This document shows, piece after piece, positions 46,313 through 54,408 of a stretch of DNA of 64,000 bases (position 1 is the stretch's first letter; every line of letters starts with the position of its first letter). The position numbers were made by a program, and so were the translations under genes. Under the pieces are notes generated by a model. That model saw only the letters and a list, made by a program, of their open reading frames with translations, had not been told where the DNA came from and did no database searches. Origin of the DNA: Candidatus Krumholzibacteriia bacterium (GTDB taxonomy: Bacteria > Krumholzibacteriota > Krumholzibacteriia > WVZY01 > JAKEHA01); NCBI GenBank assembly GCA_029865265.1, contig JAOUHG010000003.1, positions 1-64,000 of the forward strand, written 5' to 3'.

Positions 46313-47683
46313 ATGAGATCAAGACCGCTGCGAGACGGCGCGCCGGGGGATGCCCGGTCGCCCGAGCAGGAATCGGAGGCGAGCGCCCGGCCGGCGAAGT
46401 CGTCGCCCGTGCCCGCGACGCCCGCCCCGTCGTCGGCCAACGACCTCGACTACAGCAACTTCTTCTGGGGTTCCGGCAAGGATCCCTTTGATATCCTGGG
46501 TCCCTTCGACGACTGGTTCGACGAGGCGCGCCCGGCCGGTTACTACCTGTTCGGCCAGCCCATGAGCAGCGCGCCGCGTTCGCGTGTCGACGTGGTGGAG
46601 CAGCTGCGCAAGGAGCGTCTCTCCGGCCTCATCAATCTGGCGTCCTACAACTACCTCGGCCTGTCCTACCGTCCGGAGGTCATCGAGGCGTCGATCGAAG
46701 CGGTTCGCAAGTATGGCACCGGTTCCTCCGGCTCGCCCATTCTGTCCGGCACCACCGAGATGCACGAGGAACTCGGGCGGCGCATCGCGGAGTTCAAGAA
46801 CAAGGAGCAGTGCCTTCTCTTCCCCTCGGGCTACAGCGCCAACCTCGGCGTCATCGCCGGCATCATGCGCTCCGGAGACCTGGTGGTCACCGACCAGTAC
46901 GCCCACGCCAGCATCGTTGACGGCATCATCCTCTCCAAGGCGCAGGTGCGCTACTTCCGTCACAACAACGCGGCGGATCTGGAACGGAAGCTCAAGGATT
47001 TCAACGGGCGCAAGCTCGTCATCGTCGAAGGCGTCTACTCGATGGACGGAGACCTCGCCAATCTCCCCGAGATTGTCGAAGTGGCGCAGCGCAACGGCGC
47101 CCGCATCATGATCGACGAGGCGCATTCGGCCTTCCTGTTCGGAAAGAACGGGCGCGGCGTCGCCGAGCACTTCGGGCTGGACGACGACATCGACATTCAC
47201 CTGGGCACTTTCTCCAAGAGCCTCGGTGGCCAGGGCGGCTACGTGGCCGGTTCGCGCAAGCTCATCCGCTATCTCAAGGGCTTCGGCCGCTCGCACGTGT
47301 TCTCGTGCGCGCTGGCGCCGGGCGTGGTGGGCGGGCTGATCAAGGCGTGCGACATTGCGCGCGACGAGCCCGAACTGCGCGACCGCCTGTGGGAGAACAC
47401 GGCGGTGCTGCAGGAACACCTGCGCGAGAAGGGCGTCGACATTGGCGATTCCGAATCGCAGGTGATTCCCATCATGATCCGCGACGACGATCGCGTGTTC
47501 CAGGTCGCCGAGGACATGATCCACAGCGGCGTGTACCTCAACCCGGTGCGCTACCCGGCGGTTGGCAAGCACCGCTCACGCCTGCGCATTTCGGTTACGT
47601 CGTCGCACACCCCGGATGAATTGCGGGAGGCGGCGGACATCATCGCCCGCGTCCTGGACAGGCACGGATTCCTATGCCGCTGA
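46313..47683 (+). CDS. Alpha-oxoamine synthase, serine-palmitoyltransferase-like
   Basis: This PLP enzyme of 456 residues is of the alpha-oxoamine synthase family (serine palmitoyltransferase, KBL, AONS, ALAS). Markers are NLASYNYLGLSYRPEVI, GTGSSGSPILSGTTEMHEELG, VVTDQYAHASIVDG, DEAHS and the Schiff-base Lys near residue 302 in LGTFSKSLGGQGGYV. An N-terminal extension of some 60 residues (Pro/Ser-rich, then DYSNFFWGSGKDPFDILGPFDDW) is seen in bacterial SPT-like lipid enzymes rather than in BioF. It would condense a fatty-acyl thioester with an amino acid to a 3-ketosphinganine-like amine. Gene neighbours (ADC-like, lipid kinase, dehydrogenase) support a sphingoid route. The amino acid and acyl donor are inferred, not seen. 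Confidence 0.85.
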   Translation: MRSRPLRDGAPGDARSPEQESEASARPAKSSPVPATPAPSSANDLDYSNFFWGSGKDPFDILGPFDDWFDEARPAGYYLFGQPMSSAPRSRVDVVEQLRKERLSGLINLASYNYLGLSYRPEVIEASIEAVRKYGTGSSGSPILSGTTEMHEELGRRIAEFKNKEQCLLFPSGYSANLGVIAGIMRSGDLVVTDQYAHASIVDGIILSKAQVRYFRHNNAADLERKLKDFNGRKLVIVEGVYSMDGDLANLPEIVEVAQRNGARIMIDEAHSAFLFGKNGRGVAEHFGLDDDIDIHLGTFSKSLGGQGGYVAGSRKLIRYLKGFGRSHVFSCALAPGVVGGLIKACDIARDEPELRDRLWENTAVLQEHLREKGVDIGDSESQVIPIMIRDDDRVFQVAEDMIHSGVYLNPVRYPAVGKHRSRLRISVTSSHTPDELREAADIIARVLDRHGFLCR

Positions 47684-48336
47684 CCCAGTACAAGTTCAAG
47701 CACGCCGTAAGCGCGTTCTTCGAGATGTCGCGCGACGCCGCCAAACGGGCGCTGCCGGCGCACCTCGAAGCCATGGAGGTCAAACACAGCCTCGGCGTGT
47801 TCGCGGTGACCGCGTTCGACTTCACCGGCAGCGAGGTTGGCAGCTACGAGGAACTCGTGCTGGCGGTCATCACCCCGCCGGTACTCGGTGTCGGCGGAGA
47901 GTTCCCGCGTTCCGCGTTCTACCCCTTTGTGGTCGGCACCAGCACCGAGGCGTCGCGTCTGCACGCCATCGAACGCTGGCACCTTCCCCACTACATGGCG
48001 GACATCCGCGTGGAGTTCGAAGAGAAGGACGGCAGGATGAATGTCCACGCCCACGAGAACGGACGTGGCATCCTGGACATGTCGGTGAGTGCGCACAAGT
48101 GGACGCGCGTCAACCACCTCTACCAGGCGTTCACCGTCGATCCCCCCCGGAACTTCAAGGCCGACATCCACATGGAGGGTGCGTTCACCGAGCACGAGGA
48201 GGAATCGGGCGAGATCGTCATCCACCCGCACCCCATGTGCGAAGCGCTCCTGAAGGCCGACGTCGCCTCCTACCCGTTCCGTGAGCTCTGGATGAAAGAC
48301 GGCGTCCAGACGTTCGAGGAACTTCAGACCCTCTAG
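47674..48336 (+). CDS. Acetoacetate-decarboxylase-fold protein in the lipid cluster
   Basis: This 220-residue protein starts 10 bases inside the end of the oxoamine synthase gene, so translation is coupled. The pattern (FFEMSRDAAKRALPAHLEAMEV, GSYEELVLAVITPPVLG, FYPFVVGTSTEASR, HLPHYMADIRVEFEEKDG) resembles the acetoacetate-decarboxylase-like beta-cone fold. The family catalytic Lys is not obvious in this sequence, so it may be a decarboxylase or only a ligand-binding protein. Its position after an enzyme that makes a 3-keto amine suggests that it acts on a beta-keto lipid intermediate. Membership of the superfamily is moderately sure; the reaction is inference. Confidence 0.7.
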   Translation: MPLTQYKFKHAVSAFFEMSRDAAKRALPAHLEAMEVKHSLGVFAVTAFDFTGSEVGSYEELVLAVITPPVLGVGGEFPRSAFYPFVVGTSTEASRLHAIERWHLPHYMADIRVEFEEKDGRMNVHAHENGRGILDMSVSAHKWTRVNHLYQAFTVDPPRNFKADIHMEGAFTEHEEESGEIVIHPHPMCEALLKADVASYPFRELWMKDGVQTFEELQTL

Positions 48337-48359
48337 CACCGGCACCGTTGCCCGTTCCC

Positions 48360-49280
48360 ATGCCCCGGAGCGGATCCTTTGTCGTTGTCGTCAACCCCGC
48401 CGCGGGTCGCGGGCGTCGCCGTGCGCGCCTGCGCGACTACCTCGATCGCCTCAGAAACCAGCTCGGAGAATTTCAGCCCGCGGTGACGGAACGCGCCGGC
48501 GACGAGGTCGCCATCGTCGATCGCGCGCTGGCCGACGGCGCGTCGACCATCATCGCGCTCGGCGGCGACGGCACCTGGAGCGCGGCGGCCGACCGCATCA
48601 TCGCCAGCGGCCGGCGCGACGTCGCGCTGGGCCTCCTGCCCGTCGGCACCGGCAACGACTTCGGAAAGTCGCTGGGAATACGCCACGAGCACGCAGACGC
48701 GGTGGTCCGGGCCATCGCGGAACGGCGCACCACCACCGTGGACGCGGGCCGTGCCGGCGGCCGTCATTTCCTGAACGTGGTGGGGCTGGGCTTCGACATC
48801 GCGGTCATCGACGACGCGGAGCGAACCCCACTGCTGCGCGGCGACCTGCTCTACCGTTTCTGCGCATTGCGCCAGTTGTTTCGCTTCCCCGGCCGCAACG
48901 TGACCATCGAATCCCCCGGCCGACCACCGGAGAAGCTGGACATCCTCATGCTCACCGTGAGCAACGGAAACTACTTCGGCGGGTCGTTTCACATTGCACC
49001 ACGCGCCAGCCTGGCGGATGGCCGTCTGGATGCGGTGGCGATTCGCGACGCGGGACCCTTCACCCGCGCGCGCCTCTTTTCGCAGGTCTCCAGGGGCGCC
49101 CACGAAGGTCTGGCCGAGGTCGTGTGCCTGCAGTCTCCCTCCTTCACCCTCCGTTTCGATGGCACGCTGCGCTACGAGATGGACGGCGAGGTGTACGAGG
49201 CGCGCGATTCGCTGACGGTCGAGTCGGTTCCCGCCGCGCTCGACATCTGCGTGCCATCCCGGGAGGAGGCTGCATCGTGA
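48360..49280 (+). CDS. Diacylglycerol/sphingoid-base-type lipid kinase
   Basis: This 306-residue enzyme has the DAGK catalytic domain: VVVVNPAAGRGRR (ATP loop), IIALGGDGTWSAAAD (GGDGT) and LLPVGTGNDFGKSLG, followed by the second domain (FLNVVGLGFDIAV, VSNGNYFGGSFHIAP, DGRLDAVAI). Such kinases phosphorylate diacylglycerol, sphingosine or ceramide. In Bacteroides a DAGK-like gene lies beside serine palmitoyltransferase, a layout also seen here. The first ATG is 48360; a TTG 12 bases earlier is in frame but less likely. Its stop overlaps the GTG of the dehydrogenase. It probably makes a phosphorylated lipid for head-group transfer. Confidence 0.9.
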   Translation: MPRSGSFVVVVNPAAGRGRRRARLRDYLDRLRNQLGEFQPAVTERAGDEVAIVDRALADGASTIIALGGDGTWSAAADRIIASGRRDVALGLLPVGTGNDFGKSLGIRHEHADAVVRAIAERRTTTVDAGRAGGRHFLNVVGLGFDIAVIDDAERTPLLRGDLLYRFCALRQLFRFPGRNVTIESPGRPPEKLDILMLTVSNGNYFGGSFHIAPRASLADGRLDAVAIRDAGPFTRARLFSQVSRGAHEGLAEVVCLQSPSFTLRFDGTLRYEMDGEVYEARDSLTVESVPAALDICVPSREEAAS

Positions 49281-50500
49281 AGGCGGTCGTGTTCGACGGC
49301 GCCATTCCGCGCTACCTGCTGACCCTCGCTCTGGGTGCGGTGTCGAAGAGGGCGATGACCGGCCCGCTGCGGTGCACCCGGCTGCGCGACGTTCCCGAGC
49401 CCGCACTGCCGGGCGATCGCTGGGTGCGCGTGAAGACGCTGCTGGGCGGAATATGCGGCAGCGACCTCAATCTGGTCTCGCTGCACGTCTCACCGTCCAC
49501 CTCCCCCTTCTCCTCGTTTCCGTTCGTCATCGGGCACGAGAACGTGGGCGTGGTGAGCGAGGTGGGCGCCGCCGTAACGCGGGTGAAACCGGGCGACCGC
49601 GTCGTCGTCAATCCCCTGCTCGCATGCGGTACGCGCGGCATCGATCCCCCGTGCCGCCACTGCGCGGGCGGCTACCCCTCTCGCTGCGAGCACTTCACCG
49701 ACGGCGCACTCGCGCCGGGCATGCTGCTCGGCACCACGCGCGGCCTGGGTGGCAGCTGGGGAGAACAGTACCTGGCCCACGAGAGCCAGGTGACAACACC
49801 CGGCGCCGCCGTAAGTGACCGCGCCGCGTTGCTCACCGAGCCACTCGCCTGTGTCATCTCTCCACTCCTCGAACACCCGCCCGCAACCGGCGCCCGCGCG
49901 CTGGTAATCGGCGCGGGTTCCATGGGATTGCTGGCCACCTCGGCGCTGGAGGCCCTGACCGACGCGGACGTCACCGTGCTGGCGCGGCACCGGTTCCAGG
50001 CGGAACACGCGGAGCACGTGGGCGCTGACCGCATCGTCTCCGGGCGCTCCGCCCAGCGCCTGCAGGAACTCTCCCGGCTTTCCGGCGGCCGCCTGCTGCA
50101 GCCCATCCTGGGGCCGCCCATTCACGTGGGCGGCTTCGACGTGACGGTGTTGTGTGTGGGAAGCGACGCCGCCGTACAGGACGCGCTCCGCTTCACGCGC
50201 GCGGGCGGTACCATTCTGCTCCTCGCCAACGTGGCGTCGCTCAAGCGGGTCGATTGGACACCCGTGTGGATCAAGGAACTGACCATCCACGGCAGCCTGT
50301 GCTACAACGCCCCGGGCCACGCCGGCGCGCACGGGGGCGCGTTCCAGACCGCCGCCAGCCTGCTCGAGGGTTCCCTGGGATCCCGCCTGGAACCCCTGGT
50401 GACGCACGTCGTGCCCCGGAGCGACTTCAGGCACGCCCTGGCGCTGGCCTGGGGACGCGGGGGGAGCGGCGCGGTCAAGGTGGCACTGGCAGCGGATTGA
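49277..50500 (+). CDS. Zinc-dependent medium-chain dehydrogenase
   Basis: This 407-residue MDR enzyme starts at GTG 49277, overlapping the lipid-kinase stop, with GGAGG upstream. Catalytic zinc ligands are in GGICGSDLNLV and GHENVGVV; the structural zinc loop has four cysteines in CGTRGIDPPCRHCAGGYPSRC, split over 21 residues. The Rossmann motif is VIGAGSMGLLATSAL. An N-terminal extension (IPRYLLTLALGAVSKRAMTGPL) is longer than in sorbitol or alcohol dehydrogenases and occurs in sphingoid-type lipid loci. It could reduce the 3-keto group of the lipid intermediate, taking the place of the short-chain ketosphinganine reductase. The substrate is inferred from the context only. Confidence 0.88.
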   Translation: MKAVVFDGAIPRYLLTLALGAVSKRAMTGPLRCTRLRDVPEPALPGDRWVRVKTLLGGICGSDLNLVSLHVSPSTSPFSSFPFVIGHENVGVVSEVGAAVTRVKPGDRVVVNPLLACGTRGIDPPCRHCAGGYPSRCEHFTDGALAPGMLLGTTRGLGGSWGEQYLAHESQVTTPGAAVSDRAALLTEPLACVISPLLEHPPATGARALVIGAGSMGLLATSALEALTDADVTVLARHRFQAEHAEHVGADRIVSGRSAQRLQELSRLSGGRLLQPILGPPIHVGGFDVTVLCVGSDAAVQDALRFTRAGGTILLLANVASLKRVDWTPVWIKELTIHGSLCYNAPGHAGAHGGAFQTAASLLEGSLGSRLEPLVTHVVPRSDFRHALALAWGRGGSGAVKVALAAD

Positions 50501-50627
50501 CCCCCGCCGTAGAACAGCTGCGCGAATGTGCTCAGGCGCCGGGTGAGGGCGGTGATACACTCCGCGTGTACGAAAGACGAGCACGGAGAGAACCGCATGC
50601 CTCGCAACACCGCGGAAGTCAGGAACC

Positions 50628-50807
50628 ATGGAACTCAAACCCAGCCAGTATCAAGCCGCCATGCGCCTGCTCAAGAGCGCCGACGAGGCCATCCTCCACG
50701 TCATGTCCGGCTGCAAGCGCAAGGACGAGGCATCGCGGCTGCGCCGCGGCATCGAGGAAGCCGAATCCCTGCTAAAGAAAGTCAAGCAGGAGCTTCGGGT
50801 CGGATGA
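50628..50807 (+). CDS. 59-residue helical protein of unknown function
   Basis: A short frame opens with ATG 50628 behind CAGGA and reads MELKPSQYQAAMRLLKSADE then a Ser-Gly-Cys-Lys turn and RRGIEEAESLLKKVKQELRVG, ending in TGA at 50805-50807. Two amphipathic helices with charged faces, no signal peptide. The first 12 residues are conserved-looking, and the reading frame has high third-position GC like its neighbours, which suggests it is real. It lies 127 bases after the dehydrogenase and 64 before the OmpA-family gene. I cannot assign a function; it could be a small regulator or a subunit. Confidence 0.6.
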   Translation: MELKPSQYQAAMRLLKSADEAILHVMSGCKRKDEASRLRRGIEEAESLLKKVKQELRVG

Positions 50808-50871
50808 GGACGGCATCGCGGCGGGTTGATCCTCTGGCACGCACCCTCACTTTTTCTGAAGAGGTGAACGA

Positions 50872-51816
50872 ATGAAACCGATCCGGGCGCTGGGTCTCGC
50901 TCTGGTCATCGGCAGTGCGTCGGCGGCAATGGCCACCGACCCCGGCCGGGCCACCGAGTCCACATCCAACGAAATCATCTATGACATGACCGTTCCCTGG
51001 CCGTTCCGCGAGGTCAACAAGGACGACTCAGACGGCGACCGGGTGCTCGACCGCAACGACGCGTGCCCCGGTACGCCGCGGGGCGCCATCGTCGATGCAA
51101 ACGGTTGCCCCCTCGATACGGACGGCGATGGTGTCCCGGACGGCATCGACCGCTGCGCGGAAACGCCCCGCGGGGCAATGGTCGACCGCCACGGCTGCCC
51201 GCAGGACTCCGACGGGGACGGCATCGCGGACGGACTGGACCGCTGCGCACGCACGCCGCGTGGCGCCATCGTCGACGCACACGGCTGCCCGCAGGACTCC
51301 GACGGCGACGGCGTCGCGGACGGGATCGACGAGTGCCCGGGCACGTCGACGGAACTCGCCGTGAACAAGAAGGGATGCCCGGTTCTGATCGGCGAAGTTG
51401 GTCAGCAGTTCCTCGACGGCGACGCGGTGGCCTTCAACATTGCGTTCTCTTCCGGCAAGGCCGAGATTCAGCCAAGTTCGTACGCGTTCCTGGACAGCGT
51501 GGGCGTCGTACTGAACGACTGGCCGGAGGCGAAGGTCGAGATCGGCGGACACACCGACTCGCAGGGCGCCGCGACGTTCAACCAGCAGCTGTCCGAGAAA
51601 CGCGCGCAGGCGGTGAAGGACTACCTTACGTCCAAGTACAAGAGGATCCGTCCGCGCAACCTGACGCCGGTCGGCTACGGCGAGAGCCAGCCGGTGGCCA
51701 CGAACGACACGCCGGAAGGCCGGGCGAGGAACCGGCGCGTCGAGTTCAGGCTGACCAATGCCAGCGAGCTGGGCAAGGACGTGGAGACAAAGCGTTACAA
51801 GAAACGAAACGAATAG
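50872..51816 (+). CDS. OmpA-family protein with thrombospondin-type-3 calcium repeats
   Basis: This 314-residue exported protein has a signal peptide (about residues 1-22) and GAGGTG before the start. Residues 55-165 carry four thrombospondin type-3 repeats of the form DSDGDGVADGIDECPGT, binding calcium and making a stiff stalk. Residues 190-300 are an OmpA C-terminal domain (FSSGKAEIQPSSYAFLDSVG, GHTDSQGAATFNQQLSEKRA, YGESQPVATNDTPEGRARNRRVEF) with the peptidoglycan-binding Asp in HTD and Arg in NRRVEF. No N-terminal barrel is present, so it is a periplasmic peptidoglycan-linked protein, possibly tethered to another outer-membrane part. It is followed by a bidirectional terminator. Confidence 0.92.
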   Translation: MKPIRALGLALVIGSASAAMATDPGRATESTSNEIIYDMTVPWPFREVNKDDSDGDRVLDRNDACPGTPRGAIVDANGCPLDTDGDGVPDGIDRCAETPRGAMVDRHGCPQDSDGDGIADGLDRCARTPRGAIVDAHGCPQDSDGDGVADGIDECPGTSTELAVNKKGCPVLIGEVGQQFLDGDAVAFNIAFSSGKAEIQPSSYAFLDSVGVVLNDWPEAKVEIGGHTDSQGAATFNQQLSEKRAQAVKDYLTSKYKRIRPRNLTPVGYGESQPVATNDTPEGRARNRRVEFRLTNASELGKDVETKRYKKRNE

Positions 51817-51842
51817 CCGCCGCTTGGTTCATCAAGAAAACT

Positions 51843-51869
51843 GGGGCGCGGTGTCCGGCACCGCGCCCC
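51843..51869. terminator. Bidirectional rho-independent terminator
   Basis: An 11-bp stem (GGGGCGCGGTG, loop TCCGG) sits 26 bases after the OmpA-family stop and is followed on the plus strand by TTATTCT. The minus strand reads AGTTTTCTT after the stem, so it can also end the HerA-like transcript. Confidence 0.8.
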
Positions 51870-51877
51870 TTATTCTC

Positions 51878-54268
51878 TCAGGCACCCGCGGCCGCTATCT
51901 GGCTGGCACGCCACAGGACCGCGACCCGGAGCACGTCGATGTCGGACTTTTTCGGTCGGATGGTGCGCGTGGTCAGTTCCGCCGCCTCGGCACCGGCCGT
52001 CTCGATCTCCCGGATCTCCTCCTGCAGTTCCGCCGCCAGACTCTCGTACTGCGCACGCAGGGCGCGGGCATTGTCCTGCGCGTGGGCGACGTCCCGCTGC
52101 TGCCGGGCCGTCCGATCCACGCCCCTCGCCGCCGTCGTCGCGCGACCCAGCGCGGCCTGCGAAACCCGCTTGCGGCCCATGAATGCGGTGAGCAGCGTGG
52201 CGCCGACCGAAACCGCCGTTTGCATGCGCTGGCTGTTGGCCTGATCCTTCTCGCGTGCGACCGTTGTTTCAGCCCGGCGGATGCGGTCTTCGAGCGTTGC
52301 CAGCTTCGCACTGTATTTTGCGCGCAGCTTGTCCACCCGCTCGTCGCGATCAACTCGAAGCGCGTCGGCAATGCGTACACGAAAATCGCGCTCGCTCTCG
52401 CCGGGCTTCGACAGCAACCTGAGCCGCTTCACTTCGTGCAGGGTAATGCCGTCCCCCCGATAGAGCGCGTCCGCCGCCGCCTTCGACCACGCCGCAGCAC
52501 TTCCCTTGCGGCCGGCCGCGGCGGGAAGATCGCCGAACGACGCACCCGCGGCCGGCTCCGGCCCCGGTTCGGGCGCGCGATCGAGTTCTTGCGCCGTGCT
52601 CCAGTCGGGCCCCGCGAGGTTCGCCGCCAGGGGCGCTTCCAGCACGACCGTCCTGGTGTGGGGACTGCCATCGGGCAACGCCACGTGCACCCGCGCCTCG
52701 GCAATCGCATACGGCACGTAGGTCACGGAAGCACCCGCGGGCGCGGCGCCGAAAATCTGCGGCAGTTCGGCGGGAAGCACCGGCCGCGCCAATGACGCCA
52801 CGGACATCGGGGCAGCCACGGGCGCGGATCGGCCGGGAGGCGCCTTCTGCGGCGCATCCGCGAGTGCATCCCCACCACCGCCGGGCAGGCGGCGCAGCTG
52901 CGCCCGCGTGAGCGGGCCGGCGAGGTAGGACATCACCCAGCGCGTCCGGAACACCACCGGCGCATCGTCGTGAATGTTGTGCATCAGGAACGTGCGCGGC
53001 TCGAGCGATCCGATGACCGTCTCCAACCGCTTCGCGTCGACGCTACCTGTCGCACTGGCGAGCCCATCGGCGAGCCGCTTCTTGTCCCTCTCCGTCTGCA
53101 GCCGCCCGATGAACCACGTGCCCGCGTTGGAGAGCGCCTTGTAGTCGAGATCCACCGGGTTCTGAGTGGCAAGCACCACACCCACGCCGAAGGCACGCGC
53201 CTGCTTCATCAGGGTGAGCAACGGCCGCTTGGAAGGGGGCTCCTCCACCGGTGGCATGAAGCCGAAGATTTCGTCCATGTACACCAGCGCCCGCAGCGAC
53301 GACGTCCCCGATCGCGTCCGCATCCACGCCACCACTTCATTGAGCAGCAGCGAGACGAAGAACATGCGCTGCGCGTCGTCGAGGTGTGCAATCGAAAAGA
53401 TCGCCACGCGGGGCTTTCCAGACTCGGTGTAGAGCATGCGATCGATATCGAGCGCATCGCCAGTCAGCCAAGGTTGGAATCCAGGCGAAGCCAGCAGGTT
53501 GTTGAGCAGCATCGCCAGCCCGAACCGGTCCCTGGAAGGAAAGAACGACTCCAGTTCCATGACGCCGACGCGCGTAAACGGCGGCTGCTGGACGGTCTGC
53601 ACCAGCGCCGCCAGATCCAGTTTCCGGTTCTGCTCCCACGTGTGCTGGAGAATCATGGTCAGGAGAATGTGCTCGCGGCTGCGGAGCGGATCGGCTTCGA
53701 CGCCGAGCAGCGAGAGCAGGCTGGACACGACCCCGCTTGCCCGCTCGGCAATGACCTCGGCACCCTCGCCGGCGGCGCGTGGCGGCTCCAGTGACGCCAG
53801 GACCGACACCGCGCGGGCGGCGTCGCTGCCCGGGGTGTAGAGCGTGAACTCGGCGGACTCGCGCAGCCGGCGAATCCGGTCTGCGCCCTGCCCCCATTCG
53901 GCCAGGCCCTTTACCCACTTTGCCGCCTCGCGACCCGCGAGTTCGTCGGGCGTGATCCCCTGCTGGCGGGCGGTGTCCTCGTTGATCCAGGGCCGGAACG
54001 ACTCCGGCGCAAGGTCGGGGAACGTCAGCATGAGGTCCGCAAGGTCGCCCTTGGGATCGATGACGATCGCCGGGACGCCGTCGATGGCGGCCTCTTCCAG
54101 GAGCGCAATGCACAACCCCGTCTTTCCGCTGCCGGTCATCCCGACGCAGACGGCGTGCGTGGTGAGGTCGCGTGAGTCGTACAGCAGCGTGGTGTCGGTC
54201 ACACTGCCGCCTGCATCGACTTCGCGCCCGAGATAGAAAGCTCCGAGCTTCTCGTAGGATGTGTCCAT
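51878..54268 (-). CDS. HerA-like P-loop ATPase with C-terminal coiled coil
   Basis: A 796-residue FtsK/HerA-superfamily ATPase. Walker A is GMTGSGKTG with Lys49-Thr50, and a second conserved block is VIDPKGDLADLML. Walker B is ALVYMDEIFGFMP and the sensor region is MKQARAFGVGVVLATQNPVDLDYKAL. From about residue 640 a long charged coiled coil follows (DKLRAKYSAKLATLEDRIRR ... ALRAQYESLAAELQEEIREIE) with a hydrophobic patch near TAVSVGATLLTAF. Such proteins are DNA translocases or ATPases of unknown target; I see no nuclease (NurA) partner beside it. Start 54268 was chosen where similarity begins; no Shine-Dalgarno motif is evident. It is divergent from the lipoprotein gene at 54409. Confidence 0.85.
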   Translation of the reverse strand: MDTSYEKLGAFYLGREVDAGGSVTDTTLLYDSRDLTTHAVCVGMTGSGKTGLCIALLEEAAIDGVPAIVIDPKGDLADLMLTFPDLAPESFRPWINEDTARQQGITPDELAGREAAKWVKGLAEWGQGADRIRRLRESAEFTLYTPGSDAARAVSVLASLEPPRAAGEGAEVIAERASGVVSSLLSLLGVEADPLRSREHILLTMILQHTWEQNRKLDLAALVQTVQQPPFTRVGVMELESFFPSRDRFGLAMLLNNLLASPGFQPWLTGDALDIDRMLYTESGKPRVAIFSIAHLDDAQRMFFVSLLLNEVVAWMRTRSGTSSLRALVYMDEIFGFMPPVEEPPSKRPLLTLMKQARAFGVGVVLATQNPVDLDYKALSNAGTWFIGRLQTERDKKRLADGLASATGSVDAKRLETVIGSLEPRTFLMHNIHDDAPVVFRTRWVMSYLAGPLTRAQLRRLPGGGGDALADAPQKAPPGRSAPVAAPMSVASLARPVLPAELPQIFGAAPAGASVTYVPYAIAEARVHVALPDGSPHTRTVVLEAPLAANLAGPDWSTAQELDRAPEPGPEPAAGASFGDLPAAAGRKGSAAAWSKAAADALYRGDGITLHEVKRLRLLSKPGESERDFRVRIADALRVDRDERVDKLRAKYSAKLATLEDRIRRAETTVAREKDQANSQRMQTAVSVGATLLTAFMGRKRVSQAALGRATTAARGVDRTARQQRDVAHAQDNARALRAQYESLAAELQEEIREIETAGAEAAELTTRTIRPKKSDIDVLRVAVLWRASQIAAAGA

Positions 54269-54408
54269 GGTGGCGAGATTAGCGCAAAGACCCCCGGAGT
54301 GCAACGGCATGCGTCGCGCGGCCGAATGATGCATATGAATCATTGCTCCGCGGGGCGCACAGAGGGGACAATCGTGTGTTGCGCCACACATTCCAAAGGA
54401 GAGCCACC

